Source: Azospirillum sp. (lineage in GTDB: Bacteria; Pseudomonadota; Alphaproteobacteria; Azospirillales; Azospirillaceae). Taken from it: a DNA stretch of 64,000 nt. Location of the stretch: assembly GCA_016124535.1 (NCBI GenBank), contig WGNK01000020.1, positions 248,001 to 312,000 of the forward strand, given 5' to 3'. Under the pieces are notes generated by a model. That model searched no databases and was not told the origin of the DNA. It saw only the letters and a program-made list of their open reading frames with translations. Positions 10,625 to 18,564 of this stretch are shown piece after piece (the stretch's first letter is position 1; every line of letters starts with the position of its first letter). The position numbers and the translations under genes are program-made.

Positions 10625-11180
10625 TTTCGACGAGTTGCTGCGGCGGATCGAGGCCGGGCGGGAATTCGCCCATGCCAGTTTCGAGCCGATTTTCTACCTC
10701 GTGTTCGAGCCCGCGGCGATCCTCGACGTCAAGCGCGAGATGCCCGGATGGCACTGGCGGCTGTCGAACGCCGGGTGGCAGGTGCAGACGTTCTCGATCG
10801 CGCAACATGTCGCCGAGATCCTGGCCGGTGCGCCGATGCGGGAGATCTGGCTCGCCGCCGATCAGAAGGCCCCGCTCGATTGGAGCCGGACCAATGCGTC
10901 ACTGGCAAACGCGCTGACCAGTCGGCAGCAGCTCCAATTGAGACTGGAGGCCCTGCTTACCAGTCTGGAGGGCCAGCGAAACGCCATCGTCCTGGTGACC
11001 GACCTGGAGGCTCTGCATCCCTATCTGAGGATCGGAGCCATCGAGGCGCATCTACAGGGGAAATTCCACGTCCCGACGGTCTTCTTTTATCCGGGCGTCC
11101 GTGCCGGAAAGACCGGCCTGCGCTTCCTTGGGTTCTATCCGGAAGACGGAAACTATCGTTCCGTCCACGTCGGCGGCTGA
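10605..11180 (+). CDS. brxB: BREX protein BrxB (DUF1788)
   Basis: BrxB is a conserved core component of type 1-like BREX loci; its molecular activity is not established. The 191-residue protein has the DUF1788 features FEPIFYLVFEPAAILDVKREMPGW (the segment linking to the catalytic-looking core) and the C-terminal HVPTVFFYPGVRAGKTGLRFLGFYPEDGNYR. It starts inside the end of brxA and ends 33 bases before brxC. Length is normal for the family. Confidence 0.88.
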   Translation: MSSLRADFDELLRRIEAGREFAHASFEPIFYLVFEPAAILDVKREMPGWHWRLSNAGWQVQTFSIAQHVAEILAGAPMREIWLAADQKAPLDWSRTNASLANALTSRQQLQLRLEALLTSLEGQRNAIVLVTDLEALHPYLRIGAIEAHLQGKFHVPTVFFYPGVRAGKTGLRFLGFYPEDGNYRSVHVGG

Positions 11181-11213
11181 TCGGCCCGGCACCACCAAAT
11201 GACTGGAGACACC

Positions 11214-14200
11214 ATGGCCACGATCCGCACGCTGTTCGACCCGGGCAAGGACATCAACCGCTCGATCGAGAAGGTCATCACTTACGGGGTGTCCCAGGAG
11301 GCGCGCCTCAAGGCCGAGATTTCCGAATACGTCGTGACCGATTCCATCGAGCGGCAAATGGAAGACCTGCTGGAAAAGATGAAGACGGCGATGGAGGCCG
11401 GCGGCGGCCACGAGGTCGGCGTCTGGGTGTCGGGCTTCTACGGATCGGGCAAGAGTTCCTTCACCAAGTACCTCGGCTTGGCATTTGATGGTCGCATTGT
11501 CATCGACGGCCAGTCGTTCCTGAAGCACCTCCAGAACCGCCTGCGCAAGGCCCAGACCAAGGCATTGCTCAATACCGTCGCCTCGCGCTTTCCCGCGGCG
11601 GTTGTCATGCTCGACCTCGCGAGCGAGCAGATTGCCGGCGCCACCCTGGCCGAAGTATCGACCGTGCTCTACCACAAGACGCTCCAGCACGCCGGCTACT
11701 CTCGCAATGTCAAGGTCGCGGCGTTCGAGCGGAAACTGAAGAAGGATGGCCGTCACGCCGAGTTCGAAGGTCTGTTCCTGACCGAAACCGGCCAACCCTG
11801 GCGCGACTTCCAGAACGACGAGCTGGTCGTGGACAGTCTGCTGCCGAGGCTGGCTCACCACATGTATCCCGCGCTGTTCCGCACCGAGCACGCGTTCGCC
11901 GCGACATCCAGCGACGCCATCTATCTGATGAACGACCGAGTCCGGGAGATGATCGACGTCGTCCGGGACTTCTCGGGCAAAGACAAGATCATCTTTATCG
12001 TCGACGAGATTGGCCAATACGTCGGCAGCAACCAGAACAAGATTCTCGACCTCCAGGGCTTGGCTGAAAACCTCAAGGTCCTCGGCGGCGGCAAGGTCTG
12101 GATCGTTGGTACCGCCCAGCAGACCCTGACCGAGGACGACCCCAGGGCCGCGGTCAACTCGCCGGAGCTGTTCAAACTGAAGGACCGCTTCCCCATCACG
12201 GTCGACCTGGAATCCAGCGATATCCGGGAAATCTGCTATAGCCGCCTGTTGGGCAAGTCGCCGGGCGGGGAAAGCTTGCTCGGCGACCTGTTTGACCGCC
12301 ATGGCGCCCAGCTGCGCCACTGCGCCAGGCTGGCCGACGCCAAGAGCTACGATGCCAAGCTGGATCGTACGTCCTTCATCAACCTCTATCCGTTTCTGCC
12401 CGCCCACTTCGACATCCTGCTGCACCTGCTGGGCGCACTCGCCAAGTCCACCGGCGGTATCGGCCTGAGATCGGCGATCAAGGTTGTCCAGGATATTCTG
12501 ATCGAAGGCGCGGGGCGTCAGCAGCCGGTCGCCGACCAGTCCGTCGGGTGGCTGGTCAGCACCGTCACCCTTTACGATTCCCTGGACCGGGACATCAAAC
12601 GGGCCTACCCGCAGATCCACCGCGCCGTCGAAAAGGTCAGGTTGCGCACGGCCGATGAAGACCTGAAAATCGACATCGCCAAGACCATCGCTATCCTGCA
12701 GATCCTCGACAACCTTCCGGCCAATGTTCAGAACGTCGCCGCGCTGATGCATGGGGCGATTGATGCGGAGCCGGTGGCGGACCGCGTCAAGACTGCGGTC
12801 GACGGCATGCTGAAGGACCAGTTCATTCCGCTGATGGAGAAGCAGGGCAATCTCCGCTTCTTTTCCGAGAAGCTGGCCGAAATCGAACAGGAGCGCGGCC
12901 AGATCACGGTCAGGACGCCGGATATCCGGCGCATCCAGAACAAGGCCCTGCGCGACGTGTTCGAGCCGCAGCCGAGCGTCAAGGTTCACGGGTCGCTCAC
13001 CGTCTCGGCCGGCGTCAGGCAGGTCGTCGGCGGTCAGTCGCATGCGCTGTGGGGCGAACGCGATCCCATCCAGATGCATGTCGTGTTCGCCGACCCCGCG
13101 GACTATGACGCCACCCGGAGCCGGTTACTCGACGAGTCCCGCGAGCGGGCCAGCGAGGCTACCATTTATGTGCTCGGACGAACCCCGGCCGCCGCCGCCG
13201 AGCTGATTGCCGACACCTATCGCTGCGAGCGCATCGCTGAAAACTACCGCAGCGATCCGGACAAGGAGATCCGGGAATACTGCACCAGCCAGAATGATCG
13301 GGCCGCCCGTCTGACCAGAGACCTCCAGGACGGCTTTGCCCACAGTCTGGCCCAGGGATCCTTCCTGTTCCGCGGCCGGGCCACGGCGGCCGACAGCCTC
13401 GGACCGGACACCGGCAAGTCGGCGCGCGCCTGTCTCAGCGAAGCGGCCGTGCAGGTCTTCAACCGTTACCCCGAGGCCCCGGAACGGGTCGAGACCGCGC
13501 TGGCCGAGAAATTCCTGCGGGCGCCGAACCTGCGCAGCATCACCTCCCAGCTCGACCCGCTGGGCTTGGTCGAACTGGGGGCGGCGCCGAAGATCCGGGT
13601 GACCCACAAGGGGCTGGTCAGCATCCGGGATTTCATCGAGCGCACCGGCGCGGTCGAAGGCAAGCAGCTTCTGGACAAGTTCTCCGCCTATCCGTTCGGC
13701 TGGTCGCCGGACACCGTCCGCTACATGGTGGCGGCCCTGCTGCTGGCGACCGAGATCAAGCTCAAGGTCGGCGGCCGCGAGGTCACGGTCAACGGCCAGC
13801 AGGCGGTGGATGCGCTCAAGACCAACCAGGCCTTCAGGTCGATCGGGGTTGCGCTGCGCCACGATCGTCCGTCGATCGACGCGCTGGCCAAGGCCGCCGA
13901 GCGCCTGACCGATCTGTGCGGCGAGCAGATACTGCCGCTTGAGGACGATATCAGCAAGGCGGCCCGGCAGAAGCTGCCCGAACTCCAGAATCGGCTGTCG
14001 GGGCTGTCGGAGCGTCTGACGACCCTGGGCCTGCCCGGCGCCGAGACCATGGACACGATCAACCGGCAGATTGCGGCCATGCTTCAGACCGACGCGTCCG
14101 ACGCGCCGACCCGCTTCGGATCGGCGGAGTCCCCGCTCTATGACGGGCTGAAATGGGCGATCGCGGTCAAGAACGCCTTCGACCAGGGCGTCTCGGACAC

Positions 14201-14882
14201 CATCCGCCAGTTGCGCGGTGTCGCGCGGGAGATCGCCGCCCTGCCGTTGTCGGGCGCACCGGGGGCGCTTCGCCAGGCGGTCCAGGAGGACCTGGACCTC
14301 ATCGGGCAGCAGCTGGCCCAGGCCGATTTCCACAAGCACAAGGCCGATCTGGCGACCAGGCTCACCGCGCTGGAGGGACGGATCGCCGGGGCCGCCCGCG
14401 ACCTGCGCGCAGCCCAGCAGGAGCGGCTGGCCGAGGCCGAACGCGACCTGCAGACGCTGCCCGATTGGCCGGAGCTGACCGGAGAGGAGCAGTCGCGGCT
14501 TCTGGACGGCATCCAGGCCAAGGCGGCGACGGTTGGCGACGGCATGGCCGGCTTGAGAACGCTGATCGCCGGCCAGTTCGACATCGACAGCGCGATCAGT
14601 GATGCCAGGAAATGGGTTGCCCGCCTGGGGCGCGAACGGCGTCTTCAGCGCACCAAGCCCGCGATGCCGAGCCCGATGCCGAGCCCGATGCCGAGCCCGA
14701 TGCCGAGCGCGGTCCTGGCGCCGCAGTCGCCCGCCGAGCCGCCGCCGCTCCGGCCGCGCCTGACCCTGGTGGTGCCCAGAACCATCACGGCGGTGGGCGA
14801 GCTTGACCAGCTGATTGCCCGGCTGATCAAGCTTCGTGCCGAGATCGCCAGCGCCGATTTCGATCTCACCCTGGCGGACTGA
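11214..14882 (+). CDS. brxC: BREX ATPase BrxC
   Basis: BrxC is the large P-loop ATPase of BREX (family PglY/DUF499-like), required for both host methylation and phage exclusion. The 1222-residue product starts with the typical TLFDPGKDINRSIEKVI, has Walker A GFYGSGKSSFTKY near residue 74 and Walker B IIFIVDEIGQYV near 259-268. The ATG at 14 bases inside an upstream in-frame ATG (11199) is preferred because GGAG lies just before it. The C-terminus carries a run of four PSPM-type units encoded by a perfect 12-base tandem repeat (14664-14711), then a proline-rich linker and a short terminal helix. Confidence 0.92.
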   Translation: MATIRTLFDPGKDINRSIEKVITYGVSQEARLKAEISEYVVTDSIERQMEDLLEKMKTAMEAGGGHEVGVWVSGFYGSGKSSFTKYLGLAFDGRIVIDGQSFLKHLQNRLRKAQTKALLNTVASRFPAAVVMLDLASEQIAGATLAEVSTVLYHKTLQHAGYSRNVKVAAFERKLKKDGRHAEFEGLFLTETGQPWRDFQNDELVVDSLLPRLAHHMYPALFRTEHAFAATSSDAIYLMNDRVREMIDVVRDFSGKDKIIFIVDEIGQYVGSNQNKILDLQGLAENLKVLGGGKVWIVGTAQQTLTEDDPRAAVNSPELFKLKDRFPITVDLESSDIREICYSRLLGKSPGGESLLGDLFDRHGAQLRHCARLADAKSYDAKLDRTSFINLYPFLPAHFDILLHLLGALAKSTGGIGLRSAIKVVQDILIEGAGRQQPVADQSVGWLVSTVTLYDSLDRDIKRAYPQIHRAVEKVRLRTADEDLKIDIAKTIAILQILDNLPANVQNVAALMHGAIDAEPVADRVKTAVDGMLKDQFIPLMEKQGNLRFFSEKLAEIEQERGQITVRTPDIRRIQNKALRDVFEPQPSVKVHGSLTVSAGVRQVVGGQSHALWGERDPIQMHVVFADPADYDATRSRLLDESRERASEATIYVLGRTPAAAAELIADTYRCERIAENYRSDPDKEIREYCTSQNDRAARLTRDLQDGFAHSLAQGSFLFRGRATAADSLGPDTGKSARACLSEAAVQVFNRYPEAPERVETALAEKFLRAPNLRSITSQLDPLGLVELGAAPKIRVTHKGLVSIRDFIERTGAVEGKQLLDKFSAYPFGWSPDTVRYMVAALLLATEIKLKVGGREVTVNGQQAVDALKTNQAFRSIGVALRHDRPSIDALAKAAERLTDLCGEQILPLEDDISKAARQKLPELQNRLSGLSERLTTLGLPGAETMDTINRQIAAMLQTDASDAPTRFGSAESPLYDGLKWAIAVKNAFDQGVSDTIRQLRGVAREIAALPLSGAPGALRQAVQEDLDLIGQQLAQADFHKHKADLATRLTALEGRIAGAARDLRAAQQERLAEAERDLQTLPDWPELTGEEQSRLLDGIQAKAATVGDGMAGLRTLIAGQFDIDSAISDARKWVARLGRERRLQRTKPAMPSPMPSPMPSPMPSAVLAPQSPAEPPPLRPRLTLVVPRTITAVGELDQLIARLIKLRAEIASADFDLTLAD
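14664..14711 (+). repeat. 12-base tandem repeat near the 3' end of brxC
   Basis: Four direct units of ATGCCGAGCCCG (the last ends GCG instead of CCG) encode consecutive Met-Pro-Ser-Pro blocks in a proline-rich linker near the BrxC C-terminus. Because the unit is a multiple of three, copy-number changes would only lengthen or shorten the linker. Confidence 0.9.
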
Positions 14883-14891
14883 GGCCCTCCC

Positions 14892-17800
14892 ATGCCCTTC
14901 GACGACGCGACCCGCGGCACGTTGCAGAGCTTCGTCGGGGAGGCGCGCGACCTCCTGACCGCGGAGTTCGTGTCGCAGCTTCAGCACAGCTACGGCATGG
15001 ACCCCGGCTCCGGCGCCGTCGCCGGGCTGGACCGGCTCGCCGATCTCGACGACCAGCGGCTGGAAACCGCCAGGGTGCTGCGGGACATCCTGGACCATTA
15101 TCTCGGCGGCGGACCCGATCCGTCGGTCGAGCAGCGCCGCCAGGTCCTGGAGCGGATCGCCCGCGAGCAGGCGTTCACGGTGCTCAACCGGCTGGCGGCG
15201 TTGCGCATGATGGAAGCCAGGGGCATCCTCTTGGAAAGCGTCGCCAAGGGCTACCAGTCCAAGGCGTTCCAGCTCTACCAGCGCGTTGCCGGTGCCGCCC
15301 TGGGCGAGACCGGCGAGGCCTACCGCATCTTTCTGTTCAGCGTGTTCGATATGTTCGTCGGCGAACTGCCGGCGCTGTTCGACCGGCATTCCCCGTTCGG
15401 CCGGCTGTTTCCGTCCGAACCCGCGCTGCTCCGGCTGCTCGGCCTGGTCAACGCCGAGGCGCTCGACGGCATGTGGCGCGAAGACGAGACCATCGGCTGG
15501 ATCTACCAGTATTTCAACGCCGCGGCCGAGCGCAAACGCATGCGCAAGGAGTCGGGCGCGCCGCGCAACAGCCGCGAGCTGGCGGTGCGCAACCAGTTCT
15601 TCACCCCGCGCTACGTCGTCGAGTTCCTGGTCGACAACACGCTGGCGCGCCAGTGGTTCGACCAGATGGCCGGGCGCACCGGCCTGGTCGACACCTGCCG
15701 CTTCCTGGTGCTCAGGCCGGAGGAGTTGACCGGTGACCGGCCGGCCCGGCCCCGTGACCCGCGCAGCCTGAAGCTGCTCGACCCCGCCTGCGGGTCGATG
15801 CATTTCGGCCTCTATGCCTTCGATGTGTTCCAGACCATCTACCACGAGGCCTGGGCGTTCGAGTGCGCCAACGGTCCGGGGAGCCTCACCGGCGCCGAGG
15901 GCCTGACGCCGCTGACCACCGCCTATGCCGACGAGGCGGCGTTCCGCCGCGAGGTGCCGCGGCTGATCCTGGAGCGCAATATCTACGGCGTCGACATCGA
16001 CCCGCGGGCGACCCAGATCGCCTCGCTCGCGCTGTGGCTGCGCGCCCAGCGGGCCTGGAACGCCGCTGGCGTCAAACCGGATGATCGCCCGGCGGTCGGG
16101 CGCGGCAACGTCGTCGCCGCGGTGGCGCCGCCGGCCGAACTCGATCTGCGCCGGGCCTTGATGGCGCGGATGAACCCGCTCGATGCCGAGCTGTTCGAGC
16201 GCACCCTGGTGCTGCTCAAGGACCTGCCCGAGCTGGGGGTGCTGCTGCAGACCGAACGCGCGGTGCCGGCGCTGGTCCGCGAGGTGTTCGGCGAGCATGG
16301 CGCGCTGTTCCGGACCGAGGACGAGACCCAGTGGCTGAACGCCGAGCGGCGGCTGCGCCGGGCGCTCGACGACTTCGCCCATGTCGCCGCCGTGCCGTTC
16401 CGCAACCGGCTGTTTACCCGCGACGCCCTGGAGGGGCTGCGCCTGATCGGCCTGGTTGCCCAACCCTTCGACGTGGTGGTGATGAATCCGCCGTTCGGGA
16501 TGCCGCCAAAGGCCGGCAATTCTCGCTTTATTTCATCAGGGAATCTATATGTTGATTTTGTGATGAGAACAAAAAAATTGGGGGCAAACACAATAGGCTG
16601 CATTACAGATCGTACATTTTTGACTCAAGCCTCTTTTGAGCAATTTAGAGAAGAATTAGCCGCATCTCCGCAGAAGCTCTACCTCGTCGCAGATCTTGGG
16701 TGGGGAGTGCTTGACGCAGATGTTCAGGTCTGTGCCTACGTAATGCGTGAAAGTGCCTCAGCTGAATGTGGCTTCTGCGACGCTAGGCAAGCCAATGAGA
16801 AAGAATCGGCTTTATTGCAGAGCAGTGGGTTGTGGCTTTATAAGCCTCTAGGAGCGTTTTCATACCTCCCTGGGGCCGCATTCTCATACTCTCTTCCATC
16901 TTCTGTCTTAGATAAGGCGCTTAGATGGGGTAAATTATCAGATATTGCAAATCTTCCCCGTGGTCTTGGTTCAAATAAGGCTGAGAGAACATATTTAGCT
17001 TGGTATGAGGTTAAGTGCGATTCCATTGGTTCAGGTAAACGTTGGGCTTCTTTGGCCAATGGAGGTGACTTCTCTCCTTTCTGGCGGCAGGACTTGGGTG
17101 TAGCAGATTGGAGAACGCCAAAAGGGAGTCTATGGGTTGAAATGACTTCAGGAGATGGATGGCGTCCTTATGATCAGTCTGGAATATCGAATTATTTCAT
17201 AGAAGGGTTGAGTTTTCCCAAGCAATCAAGTGTATTTCATGCATCTATTTTGCCGAAAGAATTTGTTCCAACCCGTGAAGGGAAGGCTATACTGCCAAGT
17301 CGTGGTATCAATGTATTTGCGCTGCTAGCTTATTTGAACTCATCGATAGTTAGAGCATTTGTCAGAGATACCTGCGGACTCCACAAGCAAAGTGGTGCAA
17401 TTGGTGAAATACCCGTTCCGGAGCTAAAAGGAGACATGTCAGATTCTCTAGAAAGATGCGCTCGCGGCATAGCAACATTAATTTGTAATTCATATAGTTT
17501 TGATGAAACTTCAAGAGTATTCGTTGGCCCAAACGTGATTTTTGATCAAGACGCCACTGAAATAGAGGGTATACATAAATTAGAAGATGAAATAAATCGA
17601 ATCGTAATTGAGTTATTCGAGTTAAGTGTCGACGATATTCCTTGGGCCGAATCTCAGCACTCAGCTTTTTTCGAGAGCTCTCCAATAGACGTAGTTTCGT
17701 GGGCTGTTGGGGTGGCTTTCGGTAGATTCGATATTCGTTTAGTAACTGGCGAACGTGCAAAGCCTCCTCATTCAAATCTATTTGCCCCACTTCTAGCCAA

Positions 17801-18560
17801 GAGCCCCGGCATGGTCCCCGATGGCGACCCGCCGTTCCATCTTCATCCGGGCATCCTGGTCGATGACCGCGGGCATCGCCACGACTTGGCGCATCTGATC
17901 GAGACCGTGCTGGAACGGGTCGCGGTCGAGGTGGCGGTCGAGGTCCGGGCCTGGCTGCGGCGCGAGTTCTTCCCGATGCACCTGAAGCTTTACAGCAAGA
18001 GCCGGCGCAAGGCGCCGATCTATTGGCCGCTGGCCACCGCCTCGGGCTCCTATACCCTGTGGCTCTATTATCCGGCGCTGACCGACCAGACCCTGTTCCT
18101 GGCCGCCAACGACTTCGTCGAACCCAGGCTGGATCAGGTCGCCCGCGCGGTCCAGGCCCTGAAGCAACAGACCGGCCGCTCCCGCGACGAGGAAAAGACC
18201 CTGGAGGCACAGGAGGCGCTGGCCGACGAGCTGCGCGCCTTGCGGGCCGAACTGCTCCGCCTGGCCCCGATCTGGAAGCCCAATCATGACGACGGGGTTC
18301 AGATCACCGCCGCCCCGCTGTGGCGGCTGTTCCGCTTCGCCCCCTGGCAGAAACTGCTGAAGGAAACCTGGGAGACGCTGGAGCAGGGCGACTACGACTG
18401 GGCGCACCTCGCCATGACCTGGTGGCCCGACCGGGTGCGGGAGAAATGCCGCAGCGACAAGTCGCTGGCGATCGCCCACGACCTGGAGTCGCTCTACCAA
18501 CCGCCCGCTCAAGCGGCGGGCAAGACCCCGGCCAGGCGCGGCCGCAAGGCGAAAGGCTGA
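14892..18560 (+). CDS. pglX: BREX adenine-specific DNA methyltransferase PglX
   Basis: PglX methylates N6 of adenine in a non-palindromic host site, so that unmodified phage DNA can be told apart. The 1222-residue protein has the AdoMet motif LLDPACGSMHFGLYAFD near residue 295 and the catalytic motif NPPFG near residue 531. From about 16510 to 17800 (residues about 540-970) the DNA turns sharply AT-rich and then returns to host-like G+C; this stretch is where the target-recognition part lies. The reading frame is intact throughout. A run of seven A occurs at 16571-16577. The ATG lies 10 bases after the brxC stop. Confidence 0.92.
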   Translation: MPFDDATRGTLQSFVGEARDLLTAEFVSQLQHSYGMDPGSGAVAGLDRLADLDDQRLETARVLRDILDHYLGGGPDPSVEQRRQVLERIAREQAFTVLNRLAALRMMEARGILLESVAKGYQSKAFQLYQRVAGAALGETGEAYRIFLFSVFDMFVGELPALFDRHSPFGRLFPSEPALLRLLGLVNAEALDGMWREDETIGWIYQYFNAAAERKRMRKESGAPRNSRELAVRNQFFTPRYVVEFLVDNTLARQWFDQMAGRTGLVDTCRFLVLRPEELTGDRPARPRDPRSLKLLDPACGSMHFGLYAFDVFQTIYHEAWAFECANGPGSLTGAEGLTPLTTAYADEAAFRREVPRLILERNIYGVDIDPRATQIASLALWLRAQRAWNAAGVKPDDRPAVGRGNVVAAVAPPAELDLRRALMARMNPLDAELFERTLVLLKDLPELGVLLQTERAVPALVREVFGEHGALFRTEDETQWLNAERRLRRALDDFAHVAAVPFRNRLFTRDALEGLRLIGLVAQPFDVVVMNPPFGMPPKAGNSRFISSGNLYVDFVMRTKKLGANTIGCITDRTFLTQASFEQFREELAASPQKLYLVADLGWGVLDADVQVCAYVMRESASAECGFCDARQANEKESALLQSSGLWLYKPLGAFSYLPGAAFSYSLPSSVLDKALRWGKLSDIANLPRGLGSNKAERTYLAWYEVKCDSIGSGKRWASLANGGDFSPFWRQDLGVADWRTPKGSLWVEMTSGDGWRPYDQSGISNYFIEGLSFPKQSSVFHASILPKEFVPTREGKAILPSRGINVFALLAYLNSSIVRAFVRDTCGLHKQSGAIGEIPVPELKGDMSDSLERCARGIATLICNSYSFDETSRVFVGPNVIFDQDATEIEGIHKLEDEINRIVIELFELSVDDIPWAESQHSAFFESSPIDVVSWAVGVAFGRFDIRLVTGERAKPPHSNLFAPLLAKSPGMVPDGDPPFHLHPGILVDDRGHRHDLAHLIETVLERVAVEVAVEVRAWLRREFFPMHLKLYSKSRRKAPIYWPLATASGSYTLWLYYPALTDQTLFLAANDFVEPRLDQVARAVQALKQQTGRSRDEEKTLEAQEALADELRALRAELLRLAPIWKPNHDDGVQITAAPLWRLFRFAPWQKLLKETWETLEQGDYDWAHLAMTWWPDRVREKCRSDKSLAIAHDLESLYQPPAQAAGKTPARRGRKAKG
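16510..17800 (+). other. AT-rich mosaic segment inside pglX (presumed specificity region)
   Basis: The base composition drops abruptly a few codons after the NPPFG motif and recovers near 17800. Within the segment, codons such as TTA, ATA, AGA and AAT are common, in strong contrast to the flanking parts of the same gene. The frame stays open, so this is a functional exchange, not decay. The boundaries are by eye. It is best explained by recombination that replaced the target-recognition region. Confidence 0.8.
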
Positions 18561-18564
18561 TGCC

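Noticed and set aside
13125..16463. Very long minus-strand open frame (over 1100 codons) opposite brxC and pglX
   Set aside because: It is antisense to two clear BREX genes and has the Gln/Arg/Leu-rich, domain-free composition of a mirror frame in GC-rich DNA.
16571..16577. Seven-A run in pglX as a phase-variation switch
   Set aside because: The run is short and lies in an AT-rich imported stretch where such runs are expected; no inverted repeats or recombinase gene are nearby.
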